From Mesorhizobium sp. (GTDB lineage: Bacteria > Pseudomonadota > Alphaproteobacteria > Rhizobiales > Rhizobiaceae), in NCBI GenBank assembly GCA_019635735.1, contig JAHBYX010000002.1, forward strand, positions 1-64,000: DNA of 64,000 bases, given 5' to 3'. Below the pieces are notes generated by a model that was not told the origin of the DNA, did not search any database, and saw only the letters and a list, made by a program, of their open reading frames with translations. The position numbers and the translations under genes were made by a program. This document shows, in pieces, positions 44,435 to 53,082 of the stretch. Position 1 is the first letter of the stretch. Every line of letters begins with the position of its first letter.

Positions 44435-44737
44435 ATGTCGGCCGACGACGACGAATACGTATATGACGAGGCGACCGGCGAATGGCGCCCGGCCTCGGAG
44501 CTGGCTGCCGCGAAGGCCGAGGCCGCCGCGGTGCGCGACGCCGCCGGCAACGTCCTGGCCGACGGCGACTCGGTCGTCCTCATCAAGGACCTCAAGGTCA
44601 AGGGTGCCGGCCAGACCCTGAAACAGGGCACCGTGATCAAGTCGATCCGCCTCACCGACAATCCGGAAGAGATCGACTGCCGTCACGAAGCGATCAAGGG
44701 CCTCGTCCTGCGCACCGAGTTCGTACGCAAGCGCTGA
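44435..44737 (+). CDS. PhnA/YjdM C-terminal domain protein without zinc ribbon
   Basis: A 100-residue protein whose C-terminal two-thirds (VRDAAGNVLADGDSVVLIKD, VKGAGQTLKQGTVIKSIRL, EIDCRHEAIKGLVLRTEFVRK) matches the PhnA domain. The N-terminal zinc ribbon of the family is missing; instead there is an acidic stretch (SADDDEYVYDEATGEW) with no cysteines. The function is unknown. It is a single gene. Confidence 0.85.
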   Translation: MSADDDEYVYDEATGEWRPASELAAAKAEAAAVRDAAGNVLADGDSVVLIKDLKVKGAGQTLKQGTVIKSIRLTDNPEEIDCRHEAIKGLVLRTEFVRKR

Positions 44738-44759
44738 GCGCGCGAACAACACCTCCGCC

Positions 44760-44886
44760 GTCTTTCCGGGGCCGCGCAGCGGAACCCGGAACCCAGAGTC
44801 GTGGCCTCGGAGGAAAGGCCGCGTCTCCGGAAAACTCTGAGTCCGCACGCTGGATCCGGGGTTCCGCGTCGCGGTCCCGGAATGAC
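44760..44886. repeat. Dispersed palindromic intergenic repeat, family 1, copy A
   Basis: A 127-base element beginning GTCTTTCCGGGGCCGCGCAG and ending CGCGGTCCCGGAATGAC, so the two ends form an inverted repeat of about 25 bases. A second copy (47638-47757) shares both ends and parts of the middle. It carries no gene and probably belongs to a family of small non-autonomous or RNA-level elements. Confidence 0.75.
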
Positions 44887-45022
44887 GCACGGAAGTGGCC
44901 TATCGGCGTCTTTGGAAGTTGACTGGCCAATCGGCCCAGAAGCACATCTGCATCCAATGACCGCGCCGGCCGATCCGCCGGCGATCTTCCTTCGTATCCG
45001 GCTTCGCGCTAAGCGGGATGCC

Positions 45023-45742
45023 ATGTCCCGCCTCGCCCCTCTCCTCTCCTGGCTCGCCTTGCCCGTCTATGTCTGGCAGGGATTGGGCGTGCGTCGCCGC
45101 ACGCCGCGCATGCTCCCGGCCTCGGGTCCGGTCCGCCACCGCATTGCCGGCGCCGAGCCGGAGATCAGGCTTCTCGTGCTCGGCGATTCCTCCGCCGCCT
45201 CGGTCGGCATCGAGAGTTCCGAACAGGGCCTCGCGGCCGAACTCTCCCGCCTCGTCGCCGCGCAGACGGGCCGCGCTGTGGTCTGGCGCGCGGCCGGCTT
45301 CAATTCGGCGACGTCGGGCCAGATCCGCGACCACGTCCTACCCAATCTCGCGCCCGAGCCGTGGACCCACATCGTTCTGTCCGTCGGCACCAACGACGCC
45401 AAGAATTTTCACACCGTCTCGCGTTTCAAGCGCGAGTTCGGTGGGCTGCTCTACGCGTTGCGCGCCAAATGGCCCGAAGCCCGCGTGGTCTGGTCGCCGG
45501 TGGTCGAGATGACGCGCGTTCCCGCACTTCCCCCTCTGCTCGGCCGCATCCTCGAAATCCGCGCAGGCGCGATCAACGCCAGGGGCGAGGCGCTCTGCTT
45601 CGAGCGCGGCGCTGTGCCCGCCACGCGCCTGCCGATCCTCGATCCCGCCGCCGGCTTCTCCACCGACGGCTTCCACGCCTCGGCCGCCGGCTACGCCGCC
45701 TGGGCGGAGCATCTCTTGCCGCTGGTGCTCGGCGAGAGCTGA
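45023..45742 (+). CDS. SGNH/GDSL-family hydrolase
   Basis: A 239-residue SGNH hydrolase. Motifs: GDSSAASVG (block I, catalytic Ser) near 51, GFNS (block II), SVGTNDAKNF (block III) near 118 and TDGFHASAAGY (block V with catalytic Asp-His) near 212. The N-terminal hydrophobic stretch (LAPLLSWLALPVYVWQGLG) may anchor it in the membrane or act as a signal. The ATG at 45023 was preferred over a longer reading from 44801 that runs through a repeat. Substrate unknown. Confidence 0.88.
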   Translation: MSRLAPLLSWLALPVYVWQGLGVRRRTPRMLPASGPVRHRIAGAEPEIRLLVLGDSSAASVGIESSEQGLAAELSRLVAAQTGRAVVWRAAGFNSATSGQIRDHVLPNLAPEPWTHIVLSVGTNDAKNFHTVSRFKREFGGLLYALRAKWPEARVVWSPVVEMTRVPALPPLLGRILEIRAGAINARGEALCFERGAVPATRLPILDPAAGFSTDGFHASAAGYAAWAEHLLPLVLGES

Positions 45743-45750
45743 AGCTTAGG

Positions 45751-46158
45751 TCAGGCGAGATCGGTCAGCGCGAAATCGCCGCCCTTGTAGAGCAGTCTCA
45801 GTCCGCGCCTCTTTGCGCAGGCATAGGACAGACAATCGGCGAGGTTCAGCTGCGCAGGGTGGCGTTGTCCTTTGCCGTAGCGCGCAAAGGCCTCAACTGC
45901 GAAACTTCGGTCCGCAGCTTCGATCGGAACGATTTCGATCTGCCCTCGGTCTAGAAACGCGTCAAGGATGACGCTGACCTGGGCCGGTTGAAGCGAAAGC
46001 AAGGTTGAGAGCCGCATGGTTGCTTCGAGAATAACCAGGGCCGACGTCGCGCGATATTGCGCGGCTTCCATCGACTCGGATAGTTCGACGGCGTCGTCTT
46101 CCGACACCAGAATTGCGATGACGACCGACGTATCGATGAAGATCAATCGTGACCCCAC
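45751..46158 (-). CDS. VapC-like PIN-domain ribonuclease toxin
   Basis: A 135-residue PIN-domain protein: IFIDTSVVIAIL (first acidic residue), ALVILEATMRL, and LNLADCLSYACAKRRGLRLLYKG (third and fourth sites). Partner antitoxin gene vapB overlaps its start by 16 bases. The start is GTG 46158; TTG at 46146 is an alternative. VapC toxins cleave tRNA or rRNA; the target here is unknown. The pair looks intact. Confidence 0.88.
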   Translation of the reverse strand: MGSRLIFIDTSVVIAILVSEDDAVELSESMEAAQYRATSALVILEATMRLSTLLSLQPAQVSVILDAFLDRGQIEIVPIEAADRSFAVEAFARYGKGQRHPAQLNLADCLSYACAKRRGLRLLYKGGDFALTDLA

Positions 46159-46382
46159 ATCTGATCAATCTCATCCTTCGTCATCACTCGACCTGGGCCG
46201 GGCGACATCTCCCGAAGCCTTTGCGCGAGTTCTTCGAATTGGCTTGCCAGAGGAACCCCCGCCTTCCGCTCCAGTTCGTTCTCCAGCGCCGAGATAACCG
46301 CCTCGGTCATGGTCGTCTTGTCCCGCTCGGCGAGACGCCTGGCGAGTTCATGGGCGCGCTTGTCACGAATCTGGAGGTTCAT
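46143..46382 (-). CDS. VapB-like antitoxin
   Basis: A 79-residue antitoxin of the Rv0623/VapB type, with an N-terminal DNA-binding part (NLQIRDKRAHELARRLAERD, TMTEAVISALENEL) and an acidic C-terminal tail that would bind VapC. The ATG at 46382 was chosen because a GAGGA ribosome site lies just upstream; a longer reading from ATG 46406 lacks this. It should repress its own operon together with VapC. Confidence 0.85.
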   Translation of the reverse strand: MNLQIRDKRAHELARRLAERDKTTMTEAVISALENELERKAGVPLASQFEELAQRLREMSPGPGRVMTKDEIDQMWGHD

Positions 46383-46488
46383 CGCGTTGTCCTCGTGAAC
46401 TGTCATGACAGAATACCCCGAATGTCATGACGGCGGAAGTGGACGCAACCAGGGCGAGGTGTCGGAGGTCTTGCCCCACCCACACTTT

Positions 46489-46646
46489 CGTCATGCCGGC
46501 GGCCGCAGGCCAGCCGGTATCCATTCTTCTCTCCAGCTACACGCAGAAAACGCCTGCCCCCGAAGCATGGAATGACGACACTCCATTCGCCAGCGATCAA
46601 TGGCTCCCGGCTGACCTCCGGCCGCCGGGACGACGATCATGCGGGG
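46489..46646. repeat. Direct repeat, family 2, copy A
   Basis: A ~157-base unit repeated at 46711-46867 in the same orientation with few indels. Shared blocks include CCGGTATCCATTCTTCTC, AAAACGCCTGCC and CCTCCGGCCGCCGGGA. The outer parts of each unit are themselves partly inverted repeats (CCGGAGGCC ... GGCCTCCGG). It lies downstream of vapB in a 670-base gene-free stretch. Confidence 0.75.
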
Positions 46647-46710
46647 GCGTGCGCCTGTCGAGCACCGCCGGAGGCGGAAGGCCACCCGCTAGTCTCGCAC
46701 ACCCAACCTC

Positions 46711-46867
46711 CGTCATACCGGAGGCCGAAGGCCATCCGGTATCCATTCTTCTCGTCGGTTACACGCCGAAAACGCCTGCCTCCGCAGTCTGACCGACGGC
46801 ATTCCACTTGCCGGCGACCAATGGTTCCCGGCTGGCCTCCGGCCGCCGGGAAGACGACGCGCGAGGG
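46711..46867. repeat. Direct repeat, family 2, copy B
   Basis: Second copy of the unit at 46489-46646. The first ~65 bases align without gaps; one single-base indel lies in the middle. A shorter fragment of the left end (GCCGGAGGCGGAAGGCCA) at about 46667-46684 suggests a third, decayed copy. No coding capacity. Confidence 0.75.
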
Positions 46868-47052
46868 GTTCGCTCGGCTTGAACAATCAGATTTGAACGC
46901 CTCCCCTGTGCATCGATCGCCACCGGTGAAAAATATCATCTCCGCCAACCCCTTGTTCCCATTCACTTTTCACTATTCACTCTTCACCTTTCTGTCCCCA
47001 CCTCTCCGACCCAACGGATCATAGGCGCCGGTGCGACGAAAAGGAGCCGGCG
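46868..47052. other. Gene-free stretch with pyrimidine-rich tandem repeats
   Basis: Contains a run of TTCACT-like units at about 46967-46995 (TTCACTTTTCACTATTCACT and on). No gene or promoter is convincing. Confidence 0.45.
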
Positions 47053-47511
47053 GTGAGTTGGAAGGCGAAGACAGGAAGGCGACAGCAAGTGCTGGTCAGC
47101 ATCGTCTCGACCCTGCTCGGGCTCGCCGCTCTCGCCGAGAAGTCCGTCGGCGATACGCCCTGGGTCCGCTTCTGCGTCCTGTGGGCTGCCCGGCAGGCCG
47201 ACCTAATCGCGAGGGACTACGTCGCCGGCTCGACCTGGAACACGGTCGGCCGACTCTGGTCGCCGGCTCTGCCCAATGTCCGCTACGCCACCGACCCTTC
47301 CGACGCGCTCGACATCGCCGCCTCGCTGCGCGCGCTGGCTCTGGTCATAAGCGGCATGGCCGCCTATCTCCGCCAAGTGTCAGTGTGGCAGCAGGGCCAG
47401 GCATCCAGCGAGGTCATACATGATCGCAACCCGCTCCACGGGCTCGACGCGTTCATGCAGAGGCTTCGGCACGTCGCGTTCCACCCGGTCGAGATCCGCG
47501 ACACCTCCTAA
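47053..47511 (+). CDS. Hypothetical protein
   Basis: A 152-residue protein I do not recognise. It is helical, with a moderately hydrophobic N-terminal segment (VLVSIVSTLLGLAALAE) and a second near 95-112, and a C-terminal HGLDAFMQRLRHVAFHP. It starts at GTG 47053 with an AAGGAG ribosome site six bases upstream, which argues that it is real. It sits between two repeat-rich gaps. Confidence 0.6.
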   Translation: MSWKAKTGRRQQVLVSIVSTLLGLAALAEKSVGDTPWVRFCVLWAARQADLIARDYVAGSTWNTVGRLWSPALPNVRYATDPSDALDIAASLRALALVISGMAAYLRQVSVWQQGQASSEVIHDRNPLHGLDAFMQRLRHVAFHPVEIRDTS

Positions 47512-47637
47512 AAGGCGTCCCTCCCTTGCGAGGGCGGATCATCCGAACGATTTCACTTGCTTCCGCGGAAAAACGCACCGCGGTCGACGCCCCCGCGCGG
47601 CCGAACATCGGCACGCCCGACGCCGTTCCCAGTCCCC

Positions 47638-47757
47638 GTCATTCCGGGACCGCGCAGCGGGACCCGGAACCAGAGTCGTGACGTCGGAGAAAAGTGCCCG
47701 GACCAAATAACGCCGGCCCGCTGGAGTCCGGGCCCCGCTGCGCGGTCCCGGAATGAC
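47638..47757. repeat. Dispersed palindromic intergenic repeat, family 1, copy B
   Basis: Second copy of the element at 44760-44886, 120 bases long, starting GTCATTCCGGGACCGCGCAG and ending TGCGCGGTCCCGGAATGAC. The ends are inverted repeats of about 20 bases. The shared centre includes CAGAGTCGTG. Intergenic, non-coding. Confidence 0.75.
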
Positions 47758-47772
47758 GGAGAAGCAAGAACC

Positions 47773-47804
47773 ATCACCCTACTCCCCTACTCCCCTACTC
47801 CCCT
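47773..47804. repeat. Short 8-base tandem repeat
   Basis: Three full copies of ACTCCCCT (47781-47804) preceded by a partial one. On the minus strand it gives regularly spaced runs of four G and could form a quadruplex. Likely variable in copy number between strains. Confidence 0.6.
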
Positions 47805-47931
47805 AACTCCCATGACTCAGCAGCACCGTCGCGCCGATCGCGACCAGCGCACCCACGGCGATCTTCCAGACGTCGCGGCGCAGCTTCAGGCCGGGCAATC
47901 CGAGTGGACGGATCATGTGGATCGCCATCAT
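47803..47931 (-). CDS. Possible small membrane protein or remnant
   Basis: The minus strand is open from a stop at 48033 down to a TAG at 47803-47805. From the first ATG (47931) it would encode 42 residues, or 53 from TTG 47964. The reading includes a helix (ALSKALALIILAMMAIHMI) and a second hydrophobic stretch (IAVGALVAIGATVLL), with RPLGLPGLKLRRD between: a plausible two-helix membrane protein. No ATG precedes the first helix, so the gene may be decayed or start at a rare codon. Confidence 0.4.
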   Translation of the reverse strand: MMAIHMIRPLGLPGLKLRRDVWKIAVGALVAIGATVLLSHGS

Positions 47932-48093
47932 GGCGAGGATGATGAGGGCAAGCGCTTTGGACAATGCGAAACCGATGTGCGTCGAATTGCCCCCTTTGAT
48001 CAGCCTCGGACGCCCGAGTCTAGACGATCGTCATGTGGACGACCCGAGCCCCGAGGGTCTAGAACGCTGCCAACTATCCGAGGGAGGCATCGA

Positions 48094-49992
48094 ATGGCGT
48101 CGACGTATCGCGAAGTCTATGCGAGCTGGGAGAGGGATCCGGAAGGGTTCTGGGCCGAGGCGGCAAAGGCGATCGACTGGGTCACCCCGCCGAAGCGCAT
48201 CTTCGATGCCAAGGCCGGCGTCTACGGCCGCTGGTTTCCCGATGCCGTCGGCAACATGTGCCACAACGCGGTGGACCGCCACGTCGCCTCCGGCCGCGCC
48301 GACCAGTTGGCGCTGATCCATGACAGCGCCATCACCGGCACCAAGGCCTCCTTCACCTATGCGCAGGTGCTCACCGAGGTCAGCGCGCTGGCGGGCGTCC
48401 TCAAGGACAAGGGCGTCGGCAAGGGCGACCGCGTCATCATCTATATGCCGATGGTGGCCGAAGCCGCCTTCGCCATGCTCGCCTGCGCCCGGCTGGGCGC
48501 GATCCACTCGGTCGTCTTCGGCGGATTTGCCGCCAAGGAACTCGCCACCCGCATCGACGACTGCGCGCCCAAGGCGATCATCGCCGCGTCCTGCGGTCTC
48601 GAGCCCGGCCGCACCGTCGCCTACAAGCCGCTGCTCGACGCCGCAATCGACATGGCGTCGCACAAGCCCGGCTTCTGCATCGTCCTCCAGCGGCCGCAGC
48701 TCGATGCGGCCATGACCGCCGGCCGCGACCACGACTACGCCGCGCTCGTCTCCGCCGCCCGTGGCCGCACTGTCCCCTGCGAGCCGATGCTCGCCACCGA
48801 TCCGCTCTACATCCTCTACACGTCCGGCACGACCGGCCAGCCGAAAGGCGTGGTACGCGACACCGGCGGCCACATGGTCGCGCTCGAATGGTCGATGTGG
48901 AACGAGTTCGGCGTCAAGCCAGGCGAGGTCTTCTGGGCGGCGTCCGACGTCGGCTGGGTCGTCGGCCATTCCTACATCGTCTACGCGCCGCTGCTGCACG
49001 GCTGCACCACCATCCTGTTCGAGGGCAAGCCGGTCGGCACCCCCGATGCCGGCACGTTCTGGCGGGTCATTGCTGAGCACGGTGTCGTCGCGCTGTTCAC
49101 CGCGCCGACCGCGTTCCGCGCCATCAAGGGCCAGGACCCGAACGGCGAGTTCATCCGCAAATACGACCTGTCGAAGTTCCGCACCCTATTCCTCGCCGGC
49201 GAACGCGGCGACCCGCCGACCATCGAATGGGCGCAGAAGCAGCTCGGCGTGCCGGTGATTGACCACTGGTGGCAGACCGAGACGGGCTCGCCGATCAGCC
49301 AGAACCCTGTCGGGCTCGGCCTGCTGCCGGTCAAGCTCGGCTCGCCCGGTGTCGCCATGCCCGGCTACAAGATGGAAATCCTCGACGATGCGGGCCATCC
49401 GGTCCCGGCCGGCACGCTCGGCAATGTGCTGGTCAAGCTGCCGCTGCCTCCCGGTTGCCTGCCAACGCTGTGGAATGCCGACGAGCGCTTCTTCAACGCC
49501 TATCTCGCGGAGTTCCCCGGCTACTACAAGACCGCCGACGCCGGCTATCTCGACGAGGACGGCTACCTGTTCATCATGGCCCGCACCGACGACATCATCA
49601 ACGTCGCCGGCCATCGCCTCTCGACCGGCGCGATGGAGGAAGTCGTTGCCTCGCATCCCGACGTTGCCGAATGCGCCGTCATCGGCGTGGCCGACGAGAT
49701 GAAGGGCCAGCTGCCCCTCGGCTTCGTGGTCCTCTCGGCCGGCGTGAAGCGCGACCCGGCCGAAATCGAGAAGGAGATCGTCGCCCTGGTGCGCGACCGC
49801 ATCGGCCCCGTCGCCGCCTTCCGCACCGCGGTGTCGGTCAAGCGCCTGCCCAAGACCCGCTCGGGCAAGATTCTGCGCGGCACGATGCAGAAGATCGCCG
49901 ACGGCGAGACCTGGAACATGCCGGCGACGATCGACGACCCGGCCATCCTCGAGGAGATCGGAACCGCGCTGAAAGGCAAGACGATCCGCTAA
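48094..49992 (+). CDS. prpE: Propionyl-CoA synthetase (acyl-CoA ligase)
   Basis: A 632-residue AMP-forming acyl-CoA synthetase. Adenylation motifs: YTSGTTGQPKGVVRDTGGH near 246, DHWWQTETGSPI near 392 and YKTADAGYLDEDGYLFIMAR near 473; the catalytic lysine is in TRSGKILRGTM near 591. The N-terminal YASWERDPEGFWAEAAKAIDW and RDTGGH loop are typical of PrpE rather than Acs. It activates propionate for the methylcitrate or methylmalonyl route. ATG 48094 follows a GGGAGG ribosome site. Confidence 0.92.
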   Translation: MASTYREVYASWERDPEGFWAEAAKAIDWVTPPKRIFDAKAGVYGRWFPDAVGNMCHNAVDRHVASGRADQLALIHDSAITGTKASFTYAQVLTEVSALAGVLKDKGVGKGDRVIIYMPMVAEAAFAMLACARLGAIHSVVFGGFAAKELATRIDDCAPKAIIAASCGLEPGRTVAYKPLLDAAIDMASHKPGFCIVLQRPQLDAAMTAGRDHDYAALVSAARGRTVPCEPMLATDPLYILYTSGTTGQPKGVVRDTGGHMVALEWSMWNEFGVKPGEVFWAASDVGWVVGHSYIVYAPLLHGCTTILFEGKPVGTPDAGTFWRVIAEHGVVALFTAPTAFRAIKGQDPNGEFIRKYDLSKFRTLFLAGERGDPPTIEWAQKQLGVPVIDHWWQTETGSPISQNPVGLGLLPVKLGSPGVAMPGYKMEILDDAGHPVPAGTLGNVLVKLPLPPGCLPTLWNADERFFNAYLAEFPGYYKTADAGYLDEDGYLFIMARTDDIINVAGHRLSTGAMEEVVASHPDVAECAVIGVADEMKGQLPLGFVVLSAGVKRDPAEIEKEIVALVRDRIGPVAAFRTAVSVKRLPKTRSGKILRGTMQKIADGETWNMPATIDDPAILEEIGTALKGKTIR

Positions 49993-49998
49993 GGAAGG

Positions 49999-51702
49999 CT
50001 ACGCGAGGCCCCGCACGGCATCGTGCTGCGACAGGAACACCTGGCCCCTGAAGTGCTCGAAGAAATCCGAGCGCCTCAGGGCGTCCATCACCGGACCCTT
50101 CACCTCGGACAGGTGGAAGCCCACGCCGGCCGATTCCAGCCGGTCCGCGATCGCTTCGAGGCTTTCCAGCGCCGAAGTGTCGATCATGTTCACGGCCGGA
50201 CACATCAGCACCACGTTGCGGATGTTCGGATCGGCCGCCACCGCGTCGTAGATCGTGTCTTCCAGGAAACGTGCATTGGCGAAGTAGAGGCTCTCGTCGA
50301 CCCTGATCGACAAGAGGTCGGGCCGTGTCGTGACCTGGTGCCGCCGCACGTTGCGATAATGCTCCGTGCCCGGCACCTGCCCCACCCCCGCGACATGCGG
50401 CCGGCTGGTGCGCCAGAGGAACAGCACCAGCGACAGGACCACCCCCGCGACGATACCCACCTCGACGCCGACCAGAAGAACCAGCGCGATCGTCGCCGCC
50501 TGCGCCGTGAAGTCGGCCTTCGAATAGGTCCAGGTGCGGCGGATCGACTCCAGATCCACCAGCGACAGCACCGCCACGATGATCGTCGCCGCCAGCGCCG
50601 CCTGCGGCAGGTAGGCGAAGAGCGGCGTGAGGAACAGCGTCGCGCCGAGGATGCCGGCGGCTGTGAACACGCCCGCCAGCGGCGTCTCCGCGCCGGCTTC
50701 GAAATTGACCACCGAGCGCGCGAAGCCGCCCGTGACCGGATAGCCGCCCGAGACGGCGGCGGCGACGTTTGCCATGCCGAGGCCGGTCAGTTCGCTGTTC
50801 GGTGCGATGCGCTGCCGTCGCTTGGCGGCGAGCGTCTGCGCGACCGAGATCGATTCCACGAAGCCGACCAGGCTGATCAGCATGGCGGCCGGCAGGAGGT
50901 CGAGCCACAGCCCGGCATCGAAGGAGGGGAGAGCGAAGGGAGGCAGGCCGGACGGGATCGCGCCGACGATCCTGACGCCCTTGCCGTCGAGCCCGAAGGC
51001 GACGACCGCGCCGATCGACAATCCGATCGCAACTATCGGTCCCGCCTTGGCGAGCAAGTCTGCAGCGCGGGCCTTCAACCCCGCCTTGACCAGCAGCGGC
51101 TTCAGCCCCTTGCGCACCCAGAACAGGAAGCCGAGCGCCGCTCCGCCGATTGCCAGCGTGTAGGGGTTCGTCGTCGACATGGCCACGCCGACCTCGGAGA
51201 CGATCTCCGGCAACGTATCGCCGCCGGCTGCAATACCGAGGATATGCTTGACCTGGCTCGCCGCGATCAGGATTCCCGAGGCCGTAATGAACCCCGAGAT
51301 GACCGGGTGCGACAGGAAATTGGCGAGGAAGCCCAGCCGCATGACCGACATGGCCAGCAGCACCAGCCCCGAAAGCAGGGCGAGCGTGGTGGCGGCCGCC
51401 ACGTAGTCGGCCGACCCCGGCGCGGCGACCTGCCCGACGGCCGCGGCCGTCATCAGCGACACGACCGCCACGGGTCCGACCGCCAGCGTTCGGCTCGAGC
51501 CGAAGACCGCGTAGGCAACAAGCGGCAGGATCGAGGCGTAGAGGCCGACATAGGGCGGCAGCCCGGCAAGCATCGCATAGGCGAGGCTCTGTGGCACGAG
51601 CATGATCGTCACGATCACCGCCGCGACGAGGTCGCTCACAGCCGTCTCGCGTGAATAGACGCGAGCCCAGTCGAGGAATGGCAGAATCTGCTTGGCCTTC
51701 AT
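49999..51702 (-). CDS. SulP family anion transporter with STAS domain
   Basis: A 567-residue SulP transporter: about 10-14 transmembrane segments, family start VAAVIVTIMLVPQSLAYAML, central GLGMANVAAAVSGGYPVTGGFARS, and a C-terminal STAS domain (NVVLMCPAVNMIDTSALESLE). SulP proteins carry sulfate, bicarbonate or other anions. It is the last gene of the leftward sulfide-detoxification cluster, so sulfate or sulfite export or uptake is plausible (inference). Confidence 0.9.
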   Translation of the reverse strand: MKAKQILPFLDWARVYSRETAVSDLVAAVIVTIMLVPQSLAYAMLAGLPPYVGLYASILPLVAYAVFGSSRTLAVGPVAVVSLMTAAAVGQVAAPGSADYVAAATTLALLSGLVLLAMSVMRLGFLANFLSHPVISGFITASGILIAASQVKHILGIAAGGDTLPEIVSEVGVAMSTTNPYTLAIGGAALGFLFWVRKGLKPLLVKAGLKARAADLLAKAGPIVAIGLSIGAVVAFGLDGKGVRIVGAIPSGLPPFALPSFDAGLWLDLLPAAMLISLVGFVESISVAQTLAAKRRQRIAPNSELTGLGMANVAAAVSGGYPVTGGFARSVVNFEAGAETPLAGVFTAAGILGATLFLTPLFAYLPQAALAATIIVAVLSLVDLESIRRTWTYSKADFTAQAATIALVLLVGVEVGIVAGVVLSLVLFLWRTSRPHVAGVGQVPGTEHYRNVRRHQVTTRPDLLSIRVDESLYFANARFLEDTIYDAVAADPNIRNVVLMCPAVNMIDTSALESLEAIADRLESAGVGFHLSEVKGPVMDALRRSDFFEHFRGQVFLSQHDAVRGLA

Positions 51703-51769
51703 GGCGGCTGCCGGATGAAAATCGGCCGCGCCCGGTCCGGACGCGGCCTCGGTTCGGAAATTTGTTCGT

Positions 51770-52108
51770 CTATCGGCGGGAAGACCGCGAGGCGGCCCAC
51801 AATCCGCTCGACCGGGCGCCGCTGCGGCAATAGGCGAGCACCGGCTTGGGCAACCGCGCCATCAGCCCGTCGAACGCCTCGACCTGCTGCGGACCCATCT
51901 GGCCGGGCACGATCGGCAGATAGGCGGCTTCGAGGCCGGCTGCCTTTGCCGCCTTCTCGATCTCGGCGAACCTCGGCTGGCCCCAGCCTTCGCCGTCGGG
52001 CCGGTTGCAGATGATCGAGCGATAGCCTGCCTTGGCTGCCGTCGCGATGTCAGGCAGAGCGATCTGCTCCGACACGGCGAAATCGTTGTTGAGTTTCTTG
52101 GCATTCAT
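51770..52108 (-). CDS. DUF442 (TIGR01244) rhodanese-like sulfur transferase
   Basis: A 112-residue DUF442 protein, with the conserved start SEQIALPDIATAAKAGYRSI, NRPDGEG and the catalytic cysteine loop YCRSGARSS near residue 93. The domain is found fused to or beside ETHE1-like persulfide dioxygenases, as in Blh proteins. It lies 20 bases downstream of the MBL gene in the same operon. Confidence 0.9.
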   Translation of the reverse strand: MNAKKLNNDFAVSEQIALPDIATAAKAGYRSIICNRPDGEGWGQPRFAEIEKAAKAAGLEAAYLPIVPGQMGPQQVEAFDGLMARLPKPVLAYCRSGARSSGLWAASRSSRR

Positions 52109-52128
52109 GATGGGAGTCCTTTGTCGAC

Positions 52129-53025
52129 TTACAAACCGTTGATCGGCACCTTGAGGAAGCGCTTGCCGCTCTCGTCGGGCGCGGGAAGCGCGCCCGCCTT
52201 CATGTTCACCTGCAGCGACGGGATGATCAGCTTCGGCATCGACAGCGTCCTGTCCCGCGCCTCGCGCGTCCTCACGAACTCGTCCTCGGTGATGCCGTCC
52301 CTGACGTGGATGTTGTGGGCGCGCTGTTCGGCCACGCTCGTCTCCCAGCGGATCTCGCGGCCGTTCGGGCCGTAGTCGTGGCACATGAAGAGACGCATCT
52401 CGCCGGGCAGCGCCAGCACCCGTTTGATCGAGCGGTAGAGCGTGCGCGCGTCGCCACCAGGGAAGTCGGCTCGCGCCGAGCCCCCGTCGGGCATGAACAG
52501 CGTATCGCCGACGAAGGCGGCGTCGCCGATGACATGCGTCATGCAGGCCGGCGTATGGCCGGGCGTGTGCATGGCGTAGGCCTTCATCGTGCCGATCATG
52601 TAGCTGTCGCCGTCATTGAACAGGCGGTCGAACTGCGATCCGTCGCGCTGGAACTCGGTGCCTTCGTTGAAGACCTTGCCGAAGGTCTCCTGCACGATCG
52701 TGATGTTCGCGCCGATGCCGATCCGTCCACCCAGCTTCTGCTGGATGTAAGGTGCTCCCGAAAGGTGGTCGGCATGCACATGGGTCTCTATCAGCCATTC
52801 GAGTTTGAGACCGTTGGCGCGGATGAAGTCGATGATCTGGTCGGCCGAATGATAGGCGATGCGCCCGGCCGCGTAGTCGATATCCATGACGGAATCGACG
52901 ACCGCGCAGGACGTCGAGTTCGGATCCTTAACGACGTAGCTCACCGTGTTGGTCGGCTCGTCGAAGAAAGCGGTCACCTCCGGTTTGACCGAGAGGTCGA
53001 CCGGGAAGGGGATTGGAGCGGACAT
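52129..53025 (-). CDS. Persulfide dioxygenase-like metallo-beta-lactamase-fold hydrolase
   Basis: A 298-residue MBL-fold protein of the ETHE1/Blh group. Metal ligands: THVHADHLSG near 82-91, MHTPGHTP near 140-147, GDTLF near 165 and CHDYGPNGRE near 222-231. Enzymes of this type oxidise glutathione persulfide to sulfite. It is encoded with DUF442, DUF2892 and SulP genes opposite a BigR-like sulfide sensor. Length matches the family. Confidence 0.92.
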   Translation of the reverse strand: MSAPIPFPVDLSVKPEVTAFFDEPTNTVSYVVKDPNSTSCAVVDSVMDIDYAAGRIAYHSADQIIDFIRANGLKLEWLIETHVHADHLSGAPYIQQKLGGRIGIGANITIVQETFGKVFNEGTEFQRDGSQFDRLFNDGDSYMIGTMKAYAMHTPGHTPACMTHVIGDAAFVGDTLFMPDGGSARADFPGGDARTLYRSIKRVLALPGEMRLFMCHDYGPNGREIRWETSVAEQRAHNIHVRDGITEDEFVRTREARDRTLSMPKLIIPSLQVNMKAGALPAPDESGKRFLKVPINGL

Positions 53026-53082
53026 GTGACGTTTCCTCTGATCCGGACTTTCAGGCAGTGGGATGTTGAACGCTGGCCGCGA

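Noticed and set aside
47773..47804. Possible CRISPR-like array
   Set aside because: The units are 8 bases long and contiguous with no spacers; it is a simple tandem repeat. No CRISPR array or cas gene was seen anywhere in the window.
50023..51654. Open frame of 543 codons antisense to the SulP gene
   Set aside because: Arginine- and glutamine-rich shadow; the opposite strand has a complete SulP transporter with STAS domain.
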